NCBI RefSeq assembly: GCF_011516935.1
Contig: NZ_WOTF01000003.1
Location: 202,198-266,197, forward strand
From: Acetobacter farinalis
Lineage (GTDB): Bacteria; Pseudomonadota; Alphaproteobacteria; Acetobacterales; Acetobacteraceae
DNA length: 64,000 nt
Reading direction: 5' to 3'
A program made the position numbers and the translations under genes. Below the pieces are notes generated by a model. It was not told where the DNA came from and made no database searches. It saw only the letters and a program-made list of their open reading frames with translations. Below are positions 48,807 to 58,027 of this stretch, piece by piece (the stretch's first letter is position 1; every line of letters starts with the position of its first letter).

Positions 48807-50394
48807 ATGCCCAGACAGCATCGCAACTGAACCAGAGCATGTTGTTCGTGCCGTTATTCACAACCTGATTGGCAACTGTTCCCCCCTGATTGAACGGATG
48901 CGTGCCGTTCAGCGATTTATCCAGACGTATTTCCGGGCGGATGGTCAAGGACCCAAGCCCCAGATGTTTGTTCACGAACTCTGGCCGGTAAGATGCCCCT
49001 ACAGTCAGCGCCCCATAGGTGGTGGGAAGCGCACCGTAGCGCGGGTAAGGCTGGTTGCTGAGCGCCTTGGTGTAGGACGTAAAGCTGGAATATTCTGTAA
49101 TGATCCCGCCCGTATTGTCCCGGAAGATTTCGCCACGCGCATTCAGGGTCAGCCAGGGGCGAACGGCCCATGCCAGATAGGTGGTCACACCATAGGCATC
49201 ATCCCGCGCGAGATCATCATGCAGATACGTGCCGTCCACCGTGACGGTAACGGCGGGGTTCATGTGGTACGCCACCACAATATCCCCGTTATACTGCATC
49301 TCCCTGTTCGCTGCCCGCCCGGCCCCTGCGCTGATCCAGCCATCGGGGGATGTGACAGCCCGCCCGTTATTGCCCTGCGGGCCGAAATGCCCAATCGCAT
49401 GAACATCCACCTTGCCATCCAGAAGATGGTTGAAGGTAAATCCAAAATAGCCTTTTGGTTTATTGTTGTTTCCGGATTGCCCGAAAGTGGTGGAATTGCC
49501 CGCGTCCACCCCGACAATCCAGTCCGTATGTTTTGCGAGATGCATGGTGGCCACAATACCCACCGTTTCAAACGGCACGATATAATCAGACGCATAATTG
49601 AATGTGTAGAACGGGCGAGCCAGAGCCGGTGTGCCTTCCGCCCCCATAAGCCCGTACATCTGCCCCACCTGCACATCGATCCCGTGCCGGAACAGCCAGG
49701 GCAGATGCACATCAAGATGCGCCTGGGTGGGCACCCACTGATACAGGCTATTCAACGAACCGGACCCCATGCCTATGGTCGGGTCAAACCGGGCATCCGA
49801 GCCATACATGGCCTCAAACACAAACCCGATCCCGTAGCCGCCCCCCACACTTGTCACAGGATGGGAGAGAGACCCCATGATCTGGTTCAGCGTAACCGTA
49901 TTGGCGCGGTCTACATAAAACTGTCCGAAATTTCGGGCTGAACGGGTCCAGGGATTTCCGGCAATCCCGGCTTCCACGGTCAGATGCCCTTCCAGCCCAT
50001 CCCAGTAGGTCAGGGCATGGCCGGGTTTGGGGTGGAACAGGTTTCCGGCATGCAGCTTCTGCATATCCTCATCTTCCAGTGTTCTGGTGACGGCACTGGT
50101 GGCTTCTCCCGTTTCCTCCTTGGCAGGCTCGGCCTGCCCGGCAGGTATCTGCCCGCCAGAGACTTGAACGCCAGCGGGCTTTTCCGTGGCAGGAAAATCC
50201 CGAGAGGTCTGAAGAAGCGCATGTCCGGCAGCATGCTGCACAGAACCGGGCCTTACCCGTTTTGCTGGAACGGATAGACGCGTACCAGCCCGTGTTCCTG
50301 ATGGCTCGGCACACACAGCCTCAGCGCCAAGCGTACATCCCATCATCAGCACGGAAGCCAGCGTGACCTGCTTCACTCTGTTCTGTTTTGCCAT
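48802..50394 (-). CDS. Outer-membrane porin of BBP2/OmpL-like type
   Basis: 530 residues. A signal peptide (residues 1-29, ending AEAVCA-E) is followed by a low-complexity polar segment to about residue 110. The barrel then starts with LTYWDGLEGHLTVEAGIAGN and continues with many alternating strands (TQAHLDVHLPWLFRHGIDVQ, IVGVDAGNSTTFGQSGNN), ending in an aromatic F. The pattern FGQFYVDRANTVTLNQ resembles BBP2 (OmpL-like) porins. It lies 45 bases after the ethanolamine permease gene, so it probably serves uptake of the same substrate. Confidence 0.75.
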   Translation of the reverse strand: MAKQNRVKQVTLASVLMMGCTLGAEAVCAEPSGTRAGTRLSVPAKRVRPGSVQHAAGHALLQTSRDFPATEKPAGVQVSGGQIPAGQAEPAKEETGEATSAVTRTLEDEDMQKLHAGNLFHPKPGHALTYWDGLEGHLTVEAGIAGNPWTRSARNFGQFYVDRANTVTLNQIMGSLSHPVTSVGGGYGIGFVFEAMYGSDARFDPTIGMGSGSLNSLYQWVPTQAHLDVHLPWLFRHGIDVQVGQMYGLMGAEGTPALARPFYTFNYASDYIVPFETVGIVATMHLAKHTDWIVGVDAGNSTTFGQSGNNNKPKGYFGFTFNHLLDGKVDVHAIGHFGPQGNNGRAVTSPDGWISAGAGRAANREMQYNGDIVVAYHMNPAVTVTVDGTYLHDDLARDDAYGVTTYLAWAVRPWLTLNARGEIFRDNTGGIITEYSSFTSYTKALSNQPYPRYGALPTTYGALTVGASYRPEFVNKHLGLGSLTIRPEIRLDKSLNGTHPFNQGGTVANQVVNNGTNNMLWFSCDAVWAF

Positions 50395-50439
50395 GCGTTT
50401 CAGTCCATTTCAGGAAATATCGAGAGCGGCCAAGAGGAA

Positions 50440-51798
50440 TCAGACGTGGTGGGAAATGGCTTTTTTTCTTGAAAGAGCCATGAACAAACCGGACAGAACC
50501 ACCATGAACCCCAGATAAATACAGAAAATAATCCCGTTGCAGACGATAACCGCCACAAGGGCAATCAAAGCCCCCACCAGCGCGATACCGGGCAAAACCG
50601 GGTAGAGCGGCGCGCGGTAAGAGCGATGCAGATCGGGCTCAGTCCGGCGCAGGCGGAACAGGCTGACCATGCTCAGCACATACATTGTCAGCGCACCGAA
50701 AACCGACATAGTCACCAGTGTTGCCGTCAGAGACTGACCATTGATGGAAATGACATCATCCGAGAAAATGGCGGCAATCCCGATCACACCGCCCGCGATG
50801 GTCGCCATATACGGCGTCTTGAAACGAGGGTGCAGGCGCCCGAGCACCTCCGGCAGAAACCCTGCACGGGCCAGAGCAAAAATCTGCCGCGCATATCCCA
50901 TGATAATACCATGCAGAGATGCCACCAGCCCGAACAGCCCCAGCCAGACCAGCATATGCAGCCAGCCGCTATTGCTCCCCACCACACGCTTCATGGCCTG
51001 TGGCAGCGGGTCATTCAGATTGGCCAGACTGTGCCAGTCCCCCACGCCGCCAGCAAACAGCATGACACCAAAGGCCAGCGAGACCAGTGTCAGCACACCA
51101 GCAATATACGCTATGGGAATGGCGCGTTTGGGGTCTCTGGCTTCTTCCGCCGCCATGGCAACCCCTTCAATGGCCAGAAAAAACCAGATTGCAAACGGGA
51201 TGGCCGCAAAAATACCGCCCATGGCCTCCCACCCGAAATGTGATGCAACACCCCATCCATCATGCGTGAAATTCTGCCATGAGAAGGCCGGGGCCACGAC
51301 GCCCATGAAAACGAGCAATTCGATAATAGCCGCTATGGTAATAAACAGTTCAAATGTCGCGGCAATATGCACACCCACGATATTGAGCGTCATGAACACC
51401 AGATACGCGCCACAGGCCGCCACCTTGGGGGAAAGACCGGGAAACTGCACATTCAGATAGGCCCCGATTGCCAGAGCAATGGCTGGCGGCGCGAAAATGA
51501 ATTCCACCAATGTTGCCAGACCGACAATAAGCCCACCCCAGCGCCCAAGGGCACGGGTGCTGTAGGTAAACGGGCCGCCCGCCTGCGGAATGGCGCAGGT
51601 GAGTTCGGTAAAACTGAAGATAAAGGCTGTATAGATCACGGCAACAAAAACGGTCGCCAGCAGAAAACCCAGCGTACCCGCTGTTGCCCAGCCGTAACTC
51701 CAGCCGAAATATTCGCCGGAAATCACCAGACCAACAGCTATCCCCCACAGATGAAAGGCCCCCAATGTCTTGTGCAGATGTGTCGGGTTGCTGCTCAT
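50440..51798 (-). CDS. eat: Ethanolamine permease
   Basis: 452 residues with about twelve membrane helices. APC-superfamily transporter. Ethanolamine-permease features are the start LGAFHLWGIAVGLVISGEYF and GWSYGWATAGTLGF, then ELTCAIPQAGGPFTYSTRAL and AEEARDPKRAIPIAYIAGVL. It imports ethanolamine across the inner membrane for EutBC. It overlaps the eutC end by four bases (ATGA). The C-terminus has the basic tail SRKKAISHHV. Confidence 0.92.
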   Translation of the reverse strand: MSSNPTHLHKTLGAFHLWGIAVGLVISGEYFGWSYGWATAGTLGFLLATVFVAVIYTAFIFSFTELTCAIPQAGGPFTYSTRALGRWGGLIVGLATLVEFIFAPPAIALAIGAYLNVQFPGLSPKVAACGAYLVFMTLNIVGVHIAATFELFITIAAIIELLVFMGVVAPAFSWQNFTHDGWGVASHFGWEAMGGIFAAIPFAIWFFLAIEGVAMAAEEARDPKRAIPIAYIAGVLTLVSLAFGVMLFAGGVGDWHSLANLNDPLPQAMKRVVGSNSGWLHMLVWLGLFGLVASLHGIIMGYARQIFALARAGFLPEVLGRLHPRFKTPYMATIAGGVIGIAAIFSDDVISINGQSLTATLVTMSVFGALTMYVLSMVSLFRLRRTEPDLHRSYRAPLYPVLPGIALVGALIALVAVIVCNGIIFCIYLGFMVVLSGLFMALSRKKAISHHV

Positions 51799-52595
51799 AT
51801 GCGCGGGTCCTTTTCAAGCGCGGAAGAGGGATCGGCAGGAGGGGCGCTGTCTGGCGCGGCATCTTTCAGCCCCACGCCAGTCAGCTTCAGGTGGCTGGCT
51901 TCCCGCATGAGCCAGGCCAGCTTGTCCGCCGCCACAGAGGTCGGCAGACCATGTTGATGGATATTGGACAGGCAGTTCCGTGCAGAGTCCGGGCAGCCTA
52001 CATACGGGGCATAGGTGAGATAAACGCCCAGACTTTCCGCCACACTCAGGCCGGGGCGCTCGCCGATCATCATCACCACCATGCGTGCGCCCAGCGCCAC
52101 GGCTATCTCATCTCCCAGCGCCACACGACCCTGTGAGGCAATAATCAGCGGAGCAATCCGCCAGTCCTTCAGCCGCGCCTGCATGGCCCGGAACAGCGGA
52201 ATGGCCCCTTTCTGCGTCGCAATGGCGGAAAGACCATCCGCGGCTACAAACACCACATCCCACGCATCTCTTTGCAAAAGTGGCAGGCAGGCCGGGTCCA
52301 GTCTGCGGCCCAGATCAGGCCTGCGCAGGTAGGTAGGCCGGTCCACTGCCCGGCTTTTCACGCACAGGCAGTTCTCCCCGCCCATCTGCGCCACCAGAGC
52401 CTGCACATCCAGCGGTGTATGCACGGCATCCCGCGCCTGGGCATGGGCGGCCTGAAACGTCAGAACATCGGTTGTGCGCTGTGCATTTCCGCTTCGGCCC
52501 AGACCAATGCGCGCCCGTGTCAACCTCCGCAGGTCCTGCCAGACATCCGGCGCACCGGAAGGGGAGGACGTCGGTATGTGTGCCTTATCCGTCAT
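51795..52595 (-). CDS. eutC: Ethanolamine ammonia-lyase light chain
   Basis: 266 residues. With EutB it forms the AdoCbl-dependent lyase that turns ethanolamine into acetaldehyde and ammonia. EutC stretches are LRRLTRARIGLGRSGNAQRT, DVVFVAADGLSAIATQKGAI, IASQGRVALGDEIAVALGAR and MVVMMIGERPGLSVAESLGV. The gene starts three bases after the eutB stop and overlaps the permease start. The N-terminal ~15 residues are polar. No reactivase EutA or adenosyltransferase lies next to it. Confidence 0.94.
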   Translation of the reverse strand: MTDKAHIPTSSPSGAPDVWQDLRRLTRARIGLGRSGNAQRTTDVLTFQAAHAQARDAVHTPLDVQALVAQMGGENCLCVKSRAVDRPTYLRRPDLGRRLDPACLPLLQRDAWDVVFVAADGLSAIATQKGAIPLFRAMQARLKDWRIAPLIIASQGRVALGDEIAVALGARMVVMMIGERPGLSVAESLGVYLTYAPYVGCPDSARNCLSNIHQHGLPTSVAADKLAWLMREASHLKLTGVGLKDAAPDSAPPADPSSALEKDPRI

Positions 52596-52598
52596 GCC

Positions 52599-53981
52599 TC
52601 ACCCGATCAGTTGGCCAAGGCGTGTCTGGTGCGGAGCCAGTTCACGCATGCCGCCGAGCTGTGCATCATACAGCCCCATCCGCTCCAGCCAGGCGGCAAA
52701 TTCCGGTGCGGGCCGCAGGTTGAGCATGCTGCGCAGGGTCAGAATATCGTGGAAGGAGAGGCTCTGGTAATTGAGCATGATGTCATCCGCACCCGGCACC
52801 CCGATCAGGAAGGTAATGCCCGCAGTGCCCAGCAGCACCATCAGGGTGTCCATATCATCCTGATCCGCCTCGGCGTGGTTGGTGTAGCAGACATCACACC
52901 CCATCGGCACACCCAGCAGCTTCGCGCAGAAATGGTCTTCCAGCCCCGCACGAATAATCTGCTTGCCGTCATACAGATATTCCGGGCCGATAAAGCCCAC
53001 CACCGTATTCACCAGCAGGGGGCGGAAAGCGCGCGCCACAGCATAGGCCCGTGTTTCCACCGTCTGCTGGTCCAGCCCGTGATGTGCCTCGGCAGAGAGC
53101 GCCGCCCCCTGCCCCGTTTCAAAATACATCACGTTATCCCCCACAGTGCCGCGCCTGAGCGAGAGTGCGGCCTCATGCGCTTCCTTCAGAATGGCGAGGG
53201 TCACGCCGAAGCCTTCATTGGCTTTCTGTGTTCCGGCAATGGACTGAAACACCAGATCCACAGCCCCTCCCCTGTTCATGATCTCCAGCGTGTTGGTCAC
53301 ATGGGTCAGAACACAGGTCTGGGTGGGAATCTCGTAGCGGCGGCGCGCATGGTCCAGCATGTCCAGCAGGGCCAGTCCGTTGGCCACGCTGTCGGTTGCC
53401 GGGTTGATGCCTATCACCGCATCCCCCATGCCATACAGCAGCCCATCCAGTGTGGAAGCCGCAATGCCTTTCAGGTCATCGGTGGGGTGGTTGGGTTGCA
53501 GGCGGGACGTCAGGCAGCCTTCAAGCCCGATGGTGTTCCGGAACCGGGTGATGACGCGCATTTTCTGCGCCGCACTCATCAGGTCCTGATTCCGCATGAT
53601 CTTGCTGACCGCCGCGGCCATTTCCGGGGTAAAACCGGGTGCAGCGGCCGCCAGAGCGGCGGTATCTGCCTCATGGGACAAGAGCCAGTTCCGCAGATCC
53701 CCCACCGTCATGGAGGCAAACGGCGCAAAGGCTGCGCTGTCATGCGTATCCACAATAAGACGAGTCACATCGTCCGCCTCGTAGGGGATCAGCTCTGTCC
53801 GCACAAACAGGTCCAGCGGTACCTCGGCCAGCGCATGGCGGGCAGCAATCCGCTGCGCATCAGATGAGGCTGCAAGCCCGGCCAGTTCATCCCCGGAACG
53901 CAGGGGGGAGGCCGCGGCCATAAGAGCCTTCAGGTCATCAAAACCATACCGTTCACCGCCAAGGGTGTAATGAAATCCCAT
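52599..53981 (-). CDS. eutB: Ethanolamine ammonia-lyase heavy chain
   Basis: 460 residues from the ATG at 53981; GGAGG lies eight bases ahead. TIM-barrel catalytic subunit with SRLQPNHPTDDLKGIAASTL, GDAVIGINPATDSVANGLAL, VFQSIAGTQKANEGFGVTL, GQGAALSAEAHHGLDQQTVE and GVPMGCDVCYTNHAEADQDD. It binds substrate and, with EutC, the AdoCbl. It is the first gene of the eutB-eutC-permease-porin run. An AraC-type regulator is divergent. Confidence 0.95.
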   Translation of the reverse strand: MGFHYTLGGERYGFDDLKALMAAASPLRSGDELAGLAASSDAQRIAARHALAEVPLDLFVRTELIPYEADDVTRLIVDTHDSAAFAPFASMTVGDLRNWLLSHEADTAALAAAAPGFTPEMAAAVSKIMRNQDLMSAAQKMRVITRFRNTIGLEGCLTSRLQPNHPTDDLKGIAASTLDGLLYGMGDAVIGINPATDSVANGLALLDMLDHARRRYEIPTQTCVLTHVTNTLEIMNRGGAVDLVFQSIAGTQKANEGFGVTLAILKEAHEAALSLRRGTVGDNVMYFETGQGAALSAEAHHGLDQQTVETRAYAVARAFRPLLVNTVVGFIGPEYLYDGKQIIRAGLEDHFCAKLLGVPMGCDVCYTNHAEADQDDMDTLMVLLGTAGITFLIGVPGADDIMLNYQSLSFHDILTLRSMLNLRPAPEFAAWLERMGLYDAQLGGMRELAPHQTRLGQLIG

Positions 53982-54208
53982 TTCAGCACGCCTCCCTATG
54001 TAGTGCGGCAAACCTCCGGCCTCCTACCGGAGACTCGGCCCAGACCGACCTTTTTCCGTTTCGTTCGATAGTGAAATGATACCCACAGCCACGCCGGATT
54101 GACTTGACGAATACAGACAATTTTTTGACATTTCAGAACGTTCATAAAACTTCTTTCATCACTTATACAAAGCCATCTTGTTCTCCATATCCAGATAAGG
54201 AGGGTCCC

Positions 54209-55261
54209 ATGTCCCGCAGTCCCGGCACCGGAGGAAACGCCAGCGTTCTCGCTGCCGCTGCGTGGGGCGTTGAACGCTTTGTGAAGGAGCGTGGCGGGGA
54301 TATGGACCGTATTGCCGGGCGCGCAGGTCTCTCCACCGACCAGCTCTCTCTCCCGACCGATGCGCTGGACGTTGGCTCCTACTGCCGCCTGTTTCATGAA
54401 GCCGCAGCAGACACACAGGACGGGAATATCGGGCTGTGGTTCGGCCAGCAGTTTGCACCGGAGAAGCTGGGGCTGATCGGGTATGTGGCCCTGCTTTCCC
54501 CCACTCTCTCTGAGGCGCTGCAAAACCTGACATCGCACTTCGCGTACCATCAGGCCCGAACGACCACGCGATTTGTGCAGCAGGATGATCTGGTCCGGCT
54601 GGAATATGCCATTCATGACCCCACCATTCTCACCCGACGGCACGATGCGGAGCTGACAATGGGAATGTTCCGCAACATTCTCCGCCATGCTCTGGGGCCG
54701 GACTGGGCGCCGGAAGAAGTGCATTTCGAGCATAAGCAGCCGGAACAGGCTGAGGAGCACCGGCAGGCTTTTCAGGCGGATATCCGCTTTCAATGCGCCA
54801 CGAACGCTCTGGTTTTCCGCAAAACAGTGCTGACGCGCGCCATGCCTGATGCGGATGCCGCCATGCTGGACGTTATGCGCGCCTCCCTCATCTCCCTTGC
54901 GCGGAGCAGGCCCGATCAGGCAACCGCACACCTCTCCCTGAAAGATCGGGTCATTCTGCACATCCGCGCTGCTCTGGAAGATGGCCATATTGAATTTCCG
55001 GATATCGCCGCCCGGATGCAGCTCCCGCCCTGGACCCTGCAACGCAGGCTGGCCCAGCTTCACCTGTCTTATTCCACACTGCTGGAAGAAACCCGCCATG
55101 CGGAGGCGCTGCGCCATCTTGCCAGCCCGACGCTGGATATCAGTGAGATCGCCCGCGCCCTGGCCTATACGGAAACCAGCGCCTTCAGCCGCGCCTTCCG
55201 GAAATGGAGTGGCCAGTCCCCCCGCGCCTGGCGGCACCAGAATGCACTGACTCGGCTTTAA
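54209..55261 (+). CDS. AraC-family regulator, probably of the eut operon
   Basis: 350 residues from the ATG at 54209, with AAGGAGG ahead; a frame from 54104 starts inside the promoter region. The N-terminal ~210 residues are of the arabinose-binding-domain type (AFAYHQARTTTRFVQQD-like ligand part). The C-terminal ~90 residues are the AraC DNA-binding domain: MQLPPWTLQRRLAQLHLSYS, then ISEIARALAYTETSAFSRAF and RKWSGQSPRAW. It is divergent from eutB with 227 bases between, which makes control of ethanolamine use likely. Confidence 0.85.
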   Translation: MSRSPGTGGNASVLAAAAWGVERFVKERGGDMDRIAGRAGLSTDQLSLPTDALDVGSYCRLFHEAAADTQDGNIGLWFGQQFAPEKLGLIGYVALLSPTLSEALQNLTSHFAYHQARTTTRFVQQDDLVRLEYAIHDPTILTRRHDAELTMGMFRNILRHALGPDWAPEEVHFEHKQPEQAEEHRQAFQADIRFQCATNALVFRKTVLTRAMPDADAAMLDVMRASLISLARSRPDQATAHLSLKDRVILHIRAALEDGHIEFPDIAARMQLPPWTLQRRLAQLHLSYSTLLEETRHAEALRHLASPTLDISEIARALAYTETSAFSRAFRKWSGQSPRAWRHQNALTRL

Positions 55262-55413
55262 CTGAATGCGTTCATCTCACTCTCCGGGTGTGAGATGATA
55301 TATCCAGAACACCCCTTATCACCCTGTGCCCCAGGTGGCATGCTCGCTTCATCCGGTTTCAAGGAGCAGCCCCAGAGCGCTGCTTCGAGCTGTATAAAGA
55401 AGGAAGCACACAC

Positions 55414-55971
55414 ATGTCCGATGTTGTTGTCATCTATCACTCAGGATACGGCCACACCCACAAAGTTGCTGAACACGTGGCTCAGGGCGCACAAGCAACC
55501 CTCATCACCATTGATGAAAACGGGGACATTCCGGAAGAGGCGTGGAACACGCTGAATGCTGCCAAAGCGATCATCTTCGGAGCGCCCACCTATATGGGCA
55601 ACGCAAGCTGGCAGTTCAAAAAATTTGCCGATGCAACCTCCAAAGTCTGGTACACACGCGGCTGGCAGGACAAGATTTTCGGCGGTTTTACCAACAGCGC
55701 CAGCCTGAACGGAGATAAAGCCTCCACACTGGCATGGCTGCAGACACTGGCGTCCCAGCATGGCGGCCTCTGGGTCAGCCTCGGGCTGCTGCCCTCCAAC
55801 ACCAAGGTTGCAAAACGAACCGATATCAATAATCTCGGTGGCTCTGTCGGCCTGCTGGTGCAAAGTCCGGCAGATGCCAGCGTGGATGAAATTCCGCAGG
55901 GTGATCTGGATACAGCCGTCTCCTATGGCAAGCGCGTAGCAGAAATCGCGGCCCGCGTTTCGGTCGCTTAA
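55414..55971 (+). CDS. Flavodoxin-like NAD(P)H:quinone oxidoreductase / NADPH-dependent FMN reductase
   Basis: 185 residues. Flavodoxin-like fold with the FMN phosphate loop IYHSGYGHTHKVAEHVAQGA and IIFGAPTYMGNASWQFKKFA around the isoalloxazine site, then TNSASLNGDKASTLAWLQTL. Resembles the WrbA/flavodoxin family branch that reduces quinones by two electrons. It is cytoplasmic and monocistronic, with a terminator after it. The specific electron donor is unknown. Confidence 0.82.
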   Translation: MSDVVVIYHSGYGHTHKVAEHVAQGAQATLITIDENGDIPEEAWNTLNAAKAIIFGAPTYMGNASWQFKKFADATSKVWYTRGWQDKIFGGFTNSASLNGDKASTLAWLQTLASQHGGLWVSLGLLPSNTKVAKRTDINNLGGSVGLLVQSPADASVDEIPQGDLDTAVSYGKRVAEIAARVSVA

Positions 55972-56037
55972 CCACACGGATATCTACTGACACTCTCTTT
56001 CAGAGCCCCGCTCCGGGGTCTGCTCTCGGCCAACTCT

Positions 56038-56070
56038 GAAACCCCGTGCGGGAGTCCTGCACGGGGTTTT
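56038..56070 (+). terminator. Rho-independent terminator
   Basis: ACCCCGTGC and GCACGGGGT form a perfect 9-bp stem around a ten-base loop, with A before and TTTT after. It lies 70 bases beyond the flavodoxin-like gene. Confidence 0.82.
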
Positions 56071-56266
56071 AACGGCTCGTGCAGCCTCAGAAGAGTTTCG
56101 GGAAGACGGCACGCATCCCCTCTTTCCCAGCATCACACTCTCTCCCACAGCAGTCAGGATACTCCATCTCCTGACAAAATCCGTCCTTGATTGACCATGC
56201 CATCAGAATCATGGAAAGAATGCGCAACACCTTTCTTGCTCTGACACCCCCTTAAGGCCGAAAATT

Positions 56267-56419
56267 ATGACCACAGGAAAAAAGGCAGCCCTGGTTGTCC
56301 TGATTGCATTCGCACTTTCGGGATGCAAAAACTTCTACCACAGCAGCTGCCCCGGTTTTGCGGGAGAAAACCCGGAAGCGCGTGACGGCATTAAATCCGT
56401 TATTCAGACCTGTAACTAA
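56267..56419 (+). CDS. Small putative lipoprotein (50 residues)
   Basis: A short frame with a signal-peptide core (KKAALVVLIAFALSG) and a lipobox ending in LSGC (Cys near residue 19). The mature part is KNFYHSSCPGFAGENPEARD, then GIKSVIQTCN, with two further Cys that could pair. AAGG lies upstream of the ATG. An envelope location is likely. I do not recognise the family; such tiny entericidin-like lipoproteins are common near genome islands. Coding status is supported only by the motif. Confidence 0.55.
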   Translation: MTTGKKAALVVLIAFALSGCKNFYHSSCPGFAGENPEARDGIKSVIQTCN

Positions 56420-56900
56420 AAACACCTCTGAAACCCGAAGAGCCTGCACCCGGGCCGCTCCTCACCCCTTCCCCTTGCATGCATAGCAATCATGCAGCAG
56501 TTCGGGTGCATGGTCCGCTTTATTGCATTGCAGAACCTACCTCGCTCCGATTTTAAACAAACCATATTTTTTGATAGATTCATATATTTTGAGGAACAAC
56601 AATTGAGATCGGAAAACTTCCGATTTAGAATGGAAAAAGCACCAAGCCCCACTCCGCAAAGAAGGAGAAAGGTTGTTTCTGAAGCCTTTCCCTCTCATAT
56701 CAAAAACAATGTGATTTGACCTATAAATTTTTCTCCTCATCATACCATGGGTCCAGACTCTGTTGACAAAGGACCTTTCTGGTTGCTGGAGATCTGACGC
56801 AAGGCCGGTCTTTGCGGAGACCAGTGAATGCGTAGCTACTTGACGCACGAAGAATGAGCGATGGTTGGCAATCTGCAACCTCCTTGAACGTGGCCTCCAA
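56420..56900. other. AT-rich region without a recognised gene
   Basis: No ORF here has family features. A hairpin (ATCGGAA-AAC-TTCCGAT) lies at 56608-56624. The last 140 bases may be remains of another insertion sequence, since the minus-strand frame reads LWRPRSRRLQIANHRSFFVR in the style of transposase debris, but I cannot assign it. Confidence 0.4.
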
Positions 56901-57934
56901 AGCATAATCCGATCAATCTGGTTCATATCCCGCGGCGGCAAAGCAGACAGCGGCCTGGCTATGACAGGCATCGTCGATTGCACCGCACACCGCGTCCTGG
57001 AGTGGATGAAGGATTCTGGGCGCCGCTCGTCTGATCCATGCCTTCATCTTGGCGAAGATGTTCGCGATAGGGTTGAAGTCGGGACTGTAGGGCGGCAGGA
57101 ACAGCAGGCGGGCGCCAACTGCCTCTACAGCCTCCCGCGCTTCAGCACTCTTGTGTACCGGAAGATTATCCATAATGACGACGTCTCCCGGCGACAGTGT
57201 TGGAGCGATTACCTTGCGAGCATAGGCGGCGCACCATTCGCCGGTCATTGGGCGGTCCAGCATCATCGGCGCGGTCATGCCGGACAGGCGCAGTCCACCG
57301 ATGAACGTCGTGGTTTTCCAATGCCCATGGGGCACAGACGTCCGACAGCGCGTGCCACGACATGACCGTCCCCGCAGACGGACCATCTTCGTCGATGAAG
57401 ACCAGCCGGGCCGGATCAAGGTCAGGTTGACTGTCGAACCAGGCCTCGCGCTGCTCTGCGACGTCGGGCCGTGTCTGCTCGCTGACGTGCGCCGTTTTTT
57501 TAACGGTCATGTCGTGACGGTCAAAGCAGCGCCAGATCGTGCCGACGCAAAGCGGACCCCATGTTCCGTAGCAAGTTTCTCCGCCAGTTCGATAAGGGAA
57601 ATGTCAGCCCTGGCATCAATCGCAGCCAGCGGGACGCCCGACCAAACCTCGATCCGATGGGAGCGACGATCGCCACCCTGCCGCAGCGCGTGCTCCCGGC
57701 CGCTCGCACGCCATTCCGCTACCCACCGGATCACGCTGGAGGCAGAGACACCAAAGCGCTCGGCAGCCGCCCAGCGGGTCATGCCGGAGGAAACCGCAGC
57801 AATGGTTCACCGCCGCAGATCAGACGATAGGACTCGGATCATGATTGCCGGTCTCCATCCCGGCAATCATGATGAATCAGATTTCGCTCCAGAGCGGGAA
57901 CCCTAAAATGACCCGGTTAGGTCAGATTATGCTC
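56901..57934 (-). mobile_element. IS630-family element, degenerate
   Basis: The ends are an imperfect inverted repeat: AGCATAATCCGATCAATCTG at 56901 and, read inward from 57933, AGCATAATCTGACCTAACCG. The transposase gene between them is broken. No TA duplication is visible at the outer edges. Confidence 0.7.
56913..57842 (-). pseudogene. IS630-family transposase, broken by a stop and frameshifts
   Basis: The gene starts MIRVLSSDLRR and meets TGA at codon 12. It then continues in the same frame with SSGMTRWAAAERFGVSASSV and GGDRRSHRIEVWSG. A frameshift near 57555 and another near 57395 move it to other frames. The DDE parts are present: RLVFIDE, VPHGHWKTTTFIGGLRL, VVIMDNLPVHKSAEAREAVE and LFLPPYSPDFNPIANIFAKM, where the usual Glu (NPIE) is Ala. 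The active site is thus damaged. Confidence 0.82.
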
Positions 57935-58027
57935 TAAATGGGCGAAAAATATACTGACAGTATAATTGGTCAGTGAAATGGTTATTTTTGATTATAACTT
58001 TGTTTGTATAATAAGGATTTGTAAAGA

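Noticed and set aside
48272..50394. Cytochrome c gene as a sure member of the eut operon
   Set aside because: A good promoter (TTTGAA-16-TATAAT) lies between the porin and the cytochrome gene, so membership is not supported by spacing alone.
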